DNA of 35,184 nt from Dehalococcoidia bacterium (GTDB lineage Bacteria > Chloroflexota > Dehalococcoidia > Dehalococcoidales > Fen-1064): the NCBI GenBank assembly GCA_030691775.1, contig JAUYDN010000099.1, positions 1 to 35,184 of the forward strand, given 5' to 3'. Under the pieces are notes generated by a model. It did no database searches. It saw only the letters and a list, made by a program, of their open reading frames with translations, and was not told where the DNA came from. Made by a program: the position numbers and the translations under genes. The number at the start of each line of letters is the position of its first letter. Within the stretch, counting starts at the first letter, position 1. Positions 7,378 through 14,271 of this stretch are shown here, in pieces.

Positions 7378-9715
7378 GGACATACTCTCCAGGCTTCCCG
7401 GTGCTAAGCAAAGTGGTGATAGCTGGACAGCGCCTTGTAACCTATCGGGGCATAAGACACCGGCGGGACACCTTACCTTAAAGGATGCTGGAGACAAGGC
7501 ACTTGTTACTTGCCAGGGCGGGAAGCATAGCTACCAGGACTATTGCCAGGCATGGGGCTTTGATTCTCTTACCTATTCTGATAATGGTATAGGGGGGAGT
7601 ACCACCAACGGTAGACCCTGTCAACCTGTCAACGGTAGGGCAAAACAGGCACAAAACAGGGTTGACACCCCCCTGTCAACTGTTGTCAACGGTGTCAACC
7701 TTACGACTTTGGCGGAAGCCAAGCACCTACCAGTAGACTTCCTTAAATCTCTGGGTATGAGCGACTTCAAGTACAACGGACAGCCTTCAGTCAAAATACC
7801 CTACTATGCAGAGGACGGAACCGAACGGGCGGTACGTTTCAGGCTTGCCTTAACAGCAGCAGAGGGGACGCGCTTCAAGTGGCGGAAGGGCGACCATGCG
7901 ATGCCCTACGGATTAAACAGGTTAATAAAAATACGGAAAGCGGGTTGGGTTCTTATTGTTGAAGGTGAGTCTGACTGCTGGACGTGCTGGTTTCACAGCA
8001 TACCAGCACTAGGTGCGCCAGGGAAGGGGACATATCCGCCAGCGTGGGGGGAATATCTCAAGGGTCTCGATGTCTTTGTCTGGCAAGAGCCTGATGCCGA
8101 GGACTTCGTTTTGCGGGTACTTAAAGGCACGCCTGAATTGCGATATATCCCGGCACCGGACGGCATAAAGGACATTTCAGAAGCGCACATTCAGGGGCTT
8201 GATGTCCCGTCATGGCTAGAGGACTTGAAAGCCAAATCAGAATCAGGACAGGCACTAAAAGCTCAAAATGACAATGAGCGGTTAGGGCAGCTTTACATCA
8301 AGGCAAAAGCGGTTATCGAGGCTGAAGACCCCCTGGAACTAATATCGGCTGCAATCCGGGGCTTGGGTTATGGCGGTGATATAAGACCCACTATAATCGT
8401 TTACCTCGCTGCCACGTCCCGTCTACTGGCTATGCGTGATGGTGCTATGCCGGTACACCTTTTAATAATGGGGATTAGCTCTAGCGGCAAATCCTATACT
8501 TTGCGTGTAGTCCTGATTCTTTTCCCTGCGGAGGCTTACCACGTCATAAGCGCAGGCTCACCACGTACCATTATTTACGATGATACAGACCTTCAGCATC
8601 GGTTACTGGTATTCGGGGAAGCGGACAGTTTACCGGCGGGTGAAGATAACCCGGCAGCAAGCGCCATTCGTAATTTGCTTCAAGACCATTCTCTCCATTG
8701 GGAGGTCACCATTCGGGACGCTGACACCGGGGATTTCACCGTGCGCAAGGTAGTTAAGCCGGGACCTACGGTTTTAATCACTACCAGCACCCGGTCACTG
8801 GGAGCGCAACTAATGACCCGCCTTTTTACCCTGGAGATTGGGGATTCAAAAGAGCAAATCGAGGCGGCGCTTAAAACGCAGGCAGCACTAGAGATTGAAG
8901 GCTCAAAGCCTCTTGACGGTTCGCTTGTATCTTTTCAGGCTTATCTACAGTTGAAAGCACCATTCAAGGTGATTGTCCCCTACGCTGGAGAACTGGCTAA
9001 TGGCATGGCTAAAATGGCTTCAGCACCACGCATTTTAAGGGACTTTGCACGCCTTCTGAGTCTCATTAAGTCAGTCGCCATTATCCGTCACCACTGGCGG
9101 GAAACAGATAATGATGGGCGTCTTGTGGCTACTTTGACCGATTACGAGACGGTAAGGGAGCTGGTGAACGATATGTATATTGATTCCAGCACTGGTGCTA
9201 CTAGCGAGATAAGGGCACTTGTAGATGCGGTGAGAGCACTTGACGCCACCAGGGGTAACGGTGGTCAAATCACCAATACCACATTGGCAAAGCACCTGGC
9301 GACAGGCGTAAAGCAAGTCACCCGGCGGGCTGGTAGGGCTATCAAGGCTGGATGGCTAGTCAACCGAGAGCAACGGAAGTTCTATCCGGCGGATTATGCA
9401 CCGGGTGAACCTATGCCAGAAGTGGAAGGTTTGCCGGTGCTAGAAGGCTTGACAGGGTTGACATCCCTTGACACCCCCCTGTCAATGAATTCTGAAGCTA
9501 AAAATGAGGGGGTTGACAGGTTGACACACCTTACCGTTGGCGATATACCCCCTCCCCCTGACACCGACCTGCCGCCGGTTCCCAACCATCCCTGCCATGA
9601 CTGCGGGAAAGACGAATGGTCTTTTGAAGAGAAAGGTGGAACGGTGTACTCGAAATGTGCGAGCTGTGGCATTGTTCACTATCCGGCTGGCTGCCCGCAA
9701 TGCCGAGAAGGGTAA
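7358..9715 (+). CDS. Toprim/AAA primase-helicase of the integrative element
   Basis: This 785-residue protein is probably the replication protein of the element. The N-terminal 65 residues carry a CHC2-like zinc part (C27, H32, then TCQGGKHSYQDYC). A Toprim domain follows, with VEGESD at 201-206 and an acidic EPDAED at 244-249. An AAA-type ATPase has Walker A GISSSGKS at 372-379 and a Walker B acidic site near E421 (LVFGEADS). A winged-helix segment (ITNTTLAKHLATGVKQVTRR) lies at about 635-655. The C-terminal 35 residues form a zinc ribbon (CHDC...CASC...CPQC). The start ATG follows GGGGGGAGAG. Two linkers, near residues 87-114 and 697-723, are encoded by clustered TTGACA/TGTCAA boxes (separate entries) and look like protein added around DNA sites. 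This fits plasmid or phage primase-helicases that act at an origin inside their own gene. Confidence 0.85.
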   Translation: MRPRDFEDILSRLPGAKQSGDSWTAPCNLSGHKTPAGHLTLKDAGDKALVTCQGGKHSYQDYCQAWGFDSLTYSDNGIGGSTTNGRPCQPVNGRAKQAQNRVDTPLSTVVNGVNLTTLAEAKHLPVDFLKSLGMSDFKYNGQPSVKIPYYAEDGTERAVRFRLALTAAEGTRFKWRKGDHAMPYGLNRLIKIRKAGWVLIVEGESDCWTCWFHSIPALGAPGKGTYPPAWGEYLKGLDVFVWQEPDAEDFVLRVLKGTPELRYIPAPDGIKDISEAHIQGLDVPSWLEDLKAKSESGQALKAQNDNERLGQLYIKAKAVIEAEDPLELISAAIRGLGYGGDIRPTIIVYLAATSRLLAMRDGAMPVHLLIMGISSSGKSYTLRVVLILFPAEAYHVISAGSPRTIIYDDTDLQHRLLVFGEADSLPAGEDNPAASAIRNLLQDHSLHWEVTIRDADTGDFTVRKVVKPGPTVLITTSTRSLGAQLMTRLFTLEIGDSKEQIEAALKTQAALEIEGSKPLDGSLVSFQAYLQLKAPFKVIVPYAGELANGMAKMASAPRILRDFARLLSLIKSVAIIRHHWRETDNDGRLVATLTDYETVRELVNDMYIDSSTGATSEIRALVDAVRALDATRGNGGQITNTTLAKHLATGVKQVTRRAGRAIKAGWLVNREQRKFYPADYAPGEPMPEVEGLPVLEGLTGLTSLDTPLSMNSEAKNEGVDRLTHLTVGDIPPPPDTDLPPVPNHPCHDCGKDEWSFEEKGGTVYSKCASCGIVHYPAGCPQCREG
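7619..7699. repeat. Iteron-like cluster 1 inside the primase gene
   Basis: In 81 bases there are five TGTCAAC boxes (7619-7625, 7627-7633, 7674-7680, 7684-7690, 7693-7699) and one GTTGACA (7661-7667). The inverted pair forms TTGACACCCCCCTGTCAA at 7662-7679, identical to the element in cluster 2. Box spacing of 8 to 10 bases is close to one helical turn. A replication origin or operator role is inferred. Confidence 0.7.
9449..9526. repeat. Iteron-like cluster 2 inside the primase gene
   Basis: In 78 bases there are five TTGACA boxes (9449-9454, 9458-9463, 9468-9473, 9513-9518, 9521-9526) and one TGTCAA (9480-9485). The dominant orientation is opposite to cluster 1. The shared 18-bp palindrome TTGACACCCCCCTGTCAA lies at 9468-9485. 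The gene's ATPase and Toprim domains sit between the two clusters. Confidence 0.7.
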
Positions 9716-9720
9716 AGTCT

Positions 9721-11112
9721 ATGTCGAAAGCTATGAATCAAATCCTGGAGCTTGGTCAAAATGCCGACAAGTTTCACCCGGCGGCTGTCAAGCAATACCG
9801 GGAGTTTCTTGATGAAATTTACGAGAAGGTACCGCTGGATACGATTACTGATGATGATGTGAAGGCATTTCTCTCTAAATCGGATTTTGAAGACTACCAG
9901 CATAGCATAAAAAGTCTATTTGAATGGCTTGCAAAATGCCTGCTGACCAATGATTCGTCCGCGCTCAAGAGTTATCCTCCTTTATTCCCCGTTTGGGGCG
10001 TATTTGGTTTTAAGAATTTATTGCTGAAAGTCTATCAAGGGAAACTGTACCGCCAAATGGTAGCAGATGCTCAAAATCGGGAGCATCTGGATTCGAGGCG
10101 GAGGGACCGAGAACGGGAAGAGGCAAGAATAGAACATCAGCAGTGGGTGAACCGGGTTAATAAAAGCCTGGATACTCTCAAGGCAAACCTGAGCAAGAAC
10201 ACCATGCCAGAATTCCAAACTCCGGTCTGGCTGAAATCTTACCATCCCTCAGTTTGGGTTAAACAGCTATCTGGTCCAACTAAAGACTGGTTCACTGCAA
10301 AGACCAGCATAATAGTTGCCGCTTACAAAGTGACACTGGAGAAAGCTCTTCGGGACCACGTATATGTTCAGTTCTTTTATTGGGCTTATCATCTCCCCGC
10401 TGTTCAGTATCAAGCGGTCAGCCCACCGCTGGTTTCGGTCAAAGGTCATCCGCTCAAAGTAAAGCCGGGGGTTCCCTGCCTTAAGTGGCTGCTGGCTACA
10501 TATATCATATCGGTCACCGAATTTTGGCAGGCAGCGGGGAATATTACCGATAGACGCTATGGCCATGATTTTCAAGTTCAATCTTCCCCTGAGAAATTGG
10601 GCACAGTTTATTCTGGACCTGCGTTTTGGAAATACCAGGACGCCTTCGTGACTCCCCTTAGTCTTCTCGCCCTGCTCGCTTGGGGAAAAGCCGAGCTGCC
10701 TGGTGTTGAGGTAGTAAATAGGGATGCACCCTGGACCGTATTCAGAGTCGCGGGATTCTCGACTGAAATTAGCTTACATGACGATTTTATTAAATTTGTC
10801 AGGGATATGACTAAAACAACTTCGCTGGATAAAGCTCTGCTGGACAGAAAGATGTGCGACAAGGAAACTGCCGGATTGGTTAAAGCAAAGCTAGAGAAGT
10901 TGAAGGAGCCGGAAGCTCATGCTGTAGTCCCCGGAACTACCAGTGAACCGGAGAGCACCGGAGACCCTTACATGGATGTGTTTTCCGCTCTCGTGGGGCT
11001 GGGCTATACCAAGGGTGAGGCGACAAAGGCGGCAAAGTTCGCCTGCGAGAAACATCCCCACGAAACGCTGGCAAATAAGATAAAAATTGCGTTGCAATAC
11101 CCGAGTAAATAA
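9721..11112 (+). CDS. Unknown element protein with RuvA-C/UBA-like C-terminus
   Basis: I do not recognise the body of this 463-residue protein. Its N-terminal 70 residues (VKQYREFLDEIYEKV ... DDVKAFLSKSDFEDYQ) resemble the SAM-like core-binding helices of tyrosine recombinases, but no catalytic domain follows. Residues about 120-160 are a charged, probably helical stretch (DSRRRDREREEARIEHQQ). The C-terminus, about 420-460 (DVFSALVGLGYTKGEATKAA), matches the three-helix domain III of RuvA, which contacts the RuvB motor, and the related UBA fold. It may therefore link a DNA structure to a helicase such as the adjacent primase-helicase (inference). ATG 9721 lies 5 bases after the primase-helicase stop, with AGAAGGG inside that gene's end, so the two are co-translated. 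Confidence 0.65.
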   Translation: MSKAMNQILELGQNADKFHPAAVKQYREFLDEIYEKVPLDTITDDDVKAFLSKSDFEDYQHSIKSLFEWLAKCLLTNDSSALKSYPPLFPVWGVFGFKNLLLKVYQGKLYRQMVADAQNREHLDSRRRDREREEARIEHQQWVNRVNKSLDTLKANLSKNTMPEFQTPVWLKSYHPSVWVKQLSGPTKDWFTAKTSIIVAAYKVTLEKALRDHVYVQFFYWAYHLPAVQYQAVSPPLVSVKGHPLKVKPGVPCLKWLLATYIISVTEFWQAAGNITDRRYGHDFQVQSSPEKLGTVYSGPAFWKYQDAFVTPLSLLALLAWGKAELPGVEVVNRDAPWTVFRVAGFSTEISLHDDFIKFVRDMTKTTSLDKALLDRKMCDKETAGLVKAKLEKLKEPEAHAVVPGTTSEPESTGDPYMDVFSALVGLGYTKGEATKAAKFACEKHPHETLANKIKIALQYPSK

Positions 11113-11116
11113 TCTT

Positions 11117-11172
11117 GTGCCCTACATATCGCTATGGGCATACAGGACGGTAGTCCTGAGTGATATAGTCCG
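11117..11172 (+). ncRNA. Candidate structured RNA in the element operon
   Basis: A perfect hairpin CAGGAC-GGTA-GTCCTG (11143-11158) sits inside a second helix, ATATCGCT (11126-11133) with AGTGATAT (11158-11165, one G-T pair). A competing TGCCC/GGGCA pairing (11118-11140) overlaps the outer helix. The segment ends GATATAGTCCG, a string like the 3' strand of P7 in group I introns, but I could not find the other intron core strands. It may be a cis-regulatory leader of the downstream zinc-ribbon gene. Confidence 0.3.
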
Positions 11173-11177
11173 AGCCT

Positions 11178-11209
11178 GATTGATTGATAGCTAATAGATT
11201 GATTGATAG
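11178..11209. repeat. Direct repeat GATTGATTGATAG
   Basis: GATTGATTGATAG occurs at 11178-11190 and again at 11197-11209, a 19-base period, just upstream of the ribosome binding site of the next gene. It could be a protein-binding site or a slippage product. Confidence 0.5.
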
Positions 11210-11229
11210 AGCTAAAGGGGAGAAAAACT

Positions 11230-11490
11230 ATGGCAAATGTTAAAACAGACTTGGTTCTAAAATGTCCCTGTGGGGCATCCAGTCCGGTGTTTGAAGGTAA
11301 GGGCTGGAATAGCCATTGCGTTGGTTGCGGACGGGTGAGCTTCTGGTCGAATCCTCTGCTTACCGAGCGGTTGAAATTTGGCGGTCCACTGTGTAAGCAC
11401 AAACCCGAATTAAAGCCCTGCAAGAATCCCAAGATACTGACATCTTTTTGTCTCGTTTGCAGGGTGCGGGTATTCCTGCCCGCTTCCTAG
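11230..11490 (+). CDS. Small multi-cysteine zinc-binding protein
   Basis: This 86-residue protein has four pairs of metal ligands: CPCG (residues 12-15), CVGCG (30-34), CKHK with a following Cys (about 54-63) and CLVC (about 74-77). This suggests two zinc sites. It is probably a DNA-binding or scaffold zinc-ribbon protein, but no known family is recognised. The ATG at 11230 follows AAAGGGGAG at a slightly long spacing. It lies in the rightward element operon. Confidence 0.6.
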   Translation: MANVKTDLVLKCPCGASSPVFEGKGWNSHCVGCGRVSFWSNPLLTERLKFGGPLCKHKPELKPCKNPKILTSFCLVCRVRVFLPAS

Positions 11491-11507
11491 AAGGGAGGTA
11501 ACGGACA

Positions 11508-11726
11508 ATGATAGTTCAGTGTCCTCACTGCGGCAAAGAAATAGCGGTGAATGGTTTAGGTCGTCCGAGGTTAGATATACCACTCAAAAACGTTTATGAG
11601 TCCCTTTCGAGGCATTGTAGCGTGATAGCAGCAGCCAATGAGCTAGGTTGTAGTCCAGCTTACATATTTGGCGCCCTGAAAGCCAATGGGATGAAATTAA
11701 AGGATGTGCTAAAGAGATGCGAGTAG
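11508..11726 (+). CDS. Small zinc-finger/HTH protein upstream of the recombinase
   Basis: This 72-residue protein begins with a zinc-knuckle MIVQCPHCGKEI (C5, C8). A predicted helix-turn-helix follows, in which IAAANELGCSPAYIFGALKA (about 40-59) is the typical two-helix pattern. It is probably a DNA-binding accessory factor for the serine recombinase, whose start overlaps its end by 10 bases. The start follows AAGGGAGGT. Comparable small proteins often precede recombinases in mobile elements; the specific role is not known. Confidence 0.65.
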   Translation: MIVQCPHCGKEIAVNGLGRPRLDIPLKNVYESLSRHCSVIAAANELGCSPAYIFGALKANGMKLKDVLKRCE

Positions 11727-12274
11727 CAGCCTACCTTCGGGTATCAACTTCAGACCAGAGTGTTGATAATCAGTTACCTGCCATTGAGCAATTAGTTAAG
11801 GACAGGGGTTGGGAGCTGGCAGAAGTTTATGCGGAACATGAAAGCGCCTGGCGGTCCGGGCATCAGTATGAACTGAAGCACTTGCTGGATGATTTACGGA
11901 GCGGCAAACATAAATACGATTATGTGGTCGTTTGGAGCTTGGATAGATTAACCAGAGAAGGCATCGCCAAGATATTTGACCTGATGCATTCTTTTAAGAC
12001 GTGCGGTTGCCAGGTGATAAGCGTTAAAGAGCCGTGGACCGAGACGAGCGGTATTATGACTGACTTACTTTATGCTGTAAGCGCCTGGGTAGCTGAATTT
12101 GAAAGCAGCAGACGCTCGGAACGGATTCAAGCTGGTATCAAGCGAAAGACGGAAAGGGAGGGTTATAGACCAGGCCGTCAGAAAGGTGCTAAGGATAGGG
12201 GAAAGAGGGACCGCACCGGGTATCTCCTACGGTATGCCAAGAAGAAAAGAACACCGGTTGGAGCGAGCAAATAA
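11717..12274 (+). CDS. Serine recombinase (resolvase/invertase family)
   Basis: This 185-residue protein has the resolvase N-terminal catalytic domain: YLRVSTSDQSVDNQ with nucleophile Ser10, and the VVWSLDRLTREG strand-helix with conserved Asp and Arg. The long E helix is present around residues 120-145 (EFESSRRSERIQAGIKRKTE). The C-terminal tail is short, basic and lacks a full canonical HTH (GRQKGAKDRGKRDRTGYLLR), so DNA binding may depend on the small zinc/HTH partner encoded immediately upstream. It could resolve dimers or multimers of the excised circle, or drive an inversion. The tyrosine integrase is the better candidate for insertion at the tRNA. Confidence 0.85.
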   Translation: MRVAAYLRVSTSDQSVDNQLPAIEQLVKDRGWELAEVYAEHESAWRSGHQYELKHLLDDLRSGKHKYDYVVVWSLDRLTREGIAKIFDLMHSFKTCGCQVISVKEPWTETSGIMTDLLYAVSAWVAEFESSRRSERIQAGIKRKTEREGYRPGRQKGAKDRGKRDRTGYLLRYAKKKRTPVGASK

Positions 12275-12427
12275 ACTATCGGGAAAAATCTACTTCTGGA
12301 TTAGATAGACCGAGGTATTAAAAAATTGACTGTAAATATAGGGTAGCTATTTTGCGTAAGGAATTTGGCCTACAAGTTACACCAGTGCTGTGGCAGGGAA
12401 TTGTAGATACTCCAAAAAAGTTATGTT

Positions 12428-12456
12428 TTGTTGACGACTGGCAATAAGTGTATAAT
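12428..12456 (+). promoter_or_regulatory. Promoter of the defence module
   Basis: A perfect -10 TATAAT lies at 12451-12456. A -35-like TTGTTG (12428-12433) is 17 bases upstream, and an alternative TTGACG (12431-12436) has only 14 bases spacing. The region 12275-12540 is otherwise non-coding and AT-rich. The leader to the first defence gene is about 80 bases. Confidence 0.65.
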
Positions 12457-12540
12457 TACGATAATCAAAAAGACTCTTATTCGTGTTTTCGGGAATAGGC
12501 CCAGAGGCATGTCAGGCTAGACATAGACAGGAAGGAAGCC

Positions 12541-14214
12541 ATGATTGATATCCAGCCTCAGCTCCTGACCCTAAGCGGGTTGCTAAGCAAGCGTCTTTTC
12601 CGGATTCCTCAATATCAGCGCGCTTACAGTTGGCACTCCAGGCACAGACAAGATTTGTTTAACGACATCGTCAACACATGGCGTGCCGAGGGTGACCGCC
12701 AGCACTTCATGGCCACAGTAGTCGGACTCCGCCGTGAGAGGCGCATGATTGGAACCGACGAACACCAAGTGGTTGAAATTGTTGACGGTCAGCAACGGAT
12801 AACAACTGTCATTCTGCTTTTGAAAGCAATTGCGAAGATTGTGAATCGTTCGGACCAAGAGGGAGATAGAGTTGGCCGCGAACTCGATGAGACTCTAGTT
12901 AAGCCGGACAAAGCCTCGCTATTGCTCTTGCAGACGAACCACGATATCAGTAACTACTTTGCCGATTATCTGAGAACGGGAAATCACCCAAGCTCGGATT
13001 TGGCGACTACCCAATCAGACCGCGAACTTTTGCTCGCCATTGAGGAATGCGAGCAATTTCTAATGTCCTGTAGTAAAGAGGGCCTACCAGTTATCGACTT
13101 GGTTAGTCTGCTCAAGAACCGACTGACATTCGTGTTCCACGAAATTAGTGACGAAGCGCTGGTTTACACCGTTTTCGAAGTGTTGAACAGCCGTGGTCTT
13201 GAAGTCTCTTGGTTTGACCGTCTGAAGAGTATGCTAATGGCCATCGTGTTTGAAGCTAAGGAGAACAGTCCTGAGATTACAAGAGAAGTTCATACTCTTT
13301 GGAGTGACATCTACAGATGCGTCGGATTGCGAATAGGGATGAGTACAGAATCGCTTCGTTTCGCTGCATGTCTGCGTGAAAAAGCTGCTCCGAGCCGACT
13401 CCCCAGTGAGGAGGATGCTGCAAATATATTACGGACGCGGGCCAAGGCTAGTACTGCAGACGTAATCGAGATTACCAACTGGCTGAAAACGGTGACTGCA
13501 GCAATGGACAAAGTGCTCGGCGACCGCCGGACTAGAGGTGTTACGAGGATTGTGCAAGCACGCTTGGTCGCTGCTGCAATACATATTCGCCGCGATTTGA
13601 CCGATGGGGATAGGACAGAGGTGCTTCGCCGGTGGGAAAACGTTGCATTCCGCATGTACGGCATGTTTGGCTTGGACGCACGCTACGCCGTTGGAGACTA
13701 CATTCGGCTTGCTTGGAGGGTCGCGAATGAAAACCTGGACCGAGACGCAATTCTGAAGGAATTGTCGAGTATTGGAGCCCAGTACCCGATTACTGAAGCC
13801 TTAGAGAACCTCCGTAGCGCCGACCGCTATAACGGTTGGCAGGAAGAACTACGATATTTTCTTTTCAGGTATGAAGAGCATCTCACGAAGAAGGCAGGAC
13901 AGAATTTCAACAACGAACAATGGAATCATATCTGGATAGCTAACGCCTCGGATTCTATTGAACACATTCTCCCTCAGAGTTCAGGAAGTGATAAGGTGGA
14001 CCGCCTGGGAAATTTATTGTTGCTTCCCCCTAAGTTGAACTCCAAACTTCGTGCCCTCAGTCCGTCGAAGAAGTCCGAGGAATATCGCAAGACCGGCCTG
14101 TTGATAGCCGGGAAGGCAGCAGACCAAGTAGAGAGTTCTCGATGGGGACTAGGACAAATCAAAATCAGAGAGGACGAACTGTTGGACTGGGCAAAAACTG
14201 AATGGGCTGATTGA
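12541..14214 (+). CDS. DUF262-DUF1524 nuclease (GmrSD-like)
   Basis: This 557-residue protein is a single-chain GmrSD-type protein. The N-terminal DUF262 domain shows IPQYQRAYSW (22-31) and VDGQQRITT (81-89), the nucleotide-binding and hydrolysis motif DGQQR of the ParB-like fold. The C-terminal DUF1524 domain has the His-Me (HNH-like) nuclease signature EHILPQ (H475), then LGNLLLL (N491) and LNSKL (N500). GmrSD enzymes use NTP to cut phage DNA bearing modified cytosines such as glucosylated hydroxymethylcytosine; SspE and BrxU are relatives tied to other defence systems. Start ATG follows GGAAGGAAG. It is the first gene of a three-gene rightward unit, 57 bases ahead of the methyltransferase. 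Both active sites look intact. The target modification cannot be told from sequence. Confidence 0.9.
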   Translation: MIDIQPQLLTLSGLLSKRLFRIPQYQRAYSWHSRHRQDLFNDIVNTWRAEGDRQHFMATVVGLRRERRMIGTDEHQVVEIVDGQQRITTVILLLKAIAKIVNRSDQEGDRVGRELDETLVKPDKASLLLLQTNHDISNYFADYLRTGNHPSSDLATTQSDRELLLAIEECEQFLMSCSKEGLPVIDLVSLLKNRLTFVFHEISDEALVYTVFEVLNSRGLEVSWFDRLKSMLMAIVFEAKENSPEITREVHTLWSDIYRCVGLRIGMSTESLRFAACLREKAAPSRLPSEEDAANILRTRAKASTADVIEITNWLKTVTAAMDKVLGDRRTRGVTRIVQARLVAAAIHIRRDLTDGDRTEVLRRWENVAFRMYGMFGLDARYAVGDYIRLAWRVANENLDRDAILKELSSIGAQYPITEALENLRSADRYNGWQEELRYFLFRYEEHLTKKAGQNFNNEQWNHIWIANASDSIEHILPQSSGSDKVDRLGNLLLLPPKLNSKLRALSPSKKSEEYRKTGLLIAGKAADQVESSRWGLGQIKIREDELLDWAKTEWAD

Positions 14215-14271
14215 GCGGTTGCCCAGTCCCTCGGAGTGCAGTCATTTTCCCTTCGAAGCACAGGAGTCTTA

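Larger units (their letters stand above)
4865..12274. mobile_element. Integrative element at tRNA-Lys (right edge unresolved)
   Basis: The left edge is the 3' end of tRNA-Lys. Next to it lies a tyrosine integrase reading toward the tRNA, the classic arrangement of tRNA-integrated islands. Behind it come an excisionase-like HTH gene, a primase-helicase, small zinc-ribbon genes and a serine recombinase, all typical of phage-like or plasmid-like elements. No structural phage genes (capsid, portal, terminase) and no conjugation genes are present, so this is a satellite or plasmid-like element rather than a complete prophage or ICE. A second copy of the tRNA 3' end was not found. The element could end after the serine recombinase or continue through the defence genes to about 22 kb. 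Confidence 0.65.

Noticed and set aside
7619-7699. CRISPR array
   Set aside because: The repeated units are 6-7 bases with no constant-length spacers, and no cas genes are in the window.
11117-11172. A complete group I intron
   Set aside because: Only a string like the P7 3' strand is present. I could not find the partner strand or the P3/P4 core, and no exon joining would improve the neighbouring genes.
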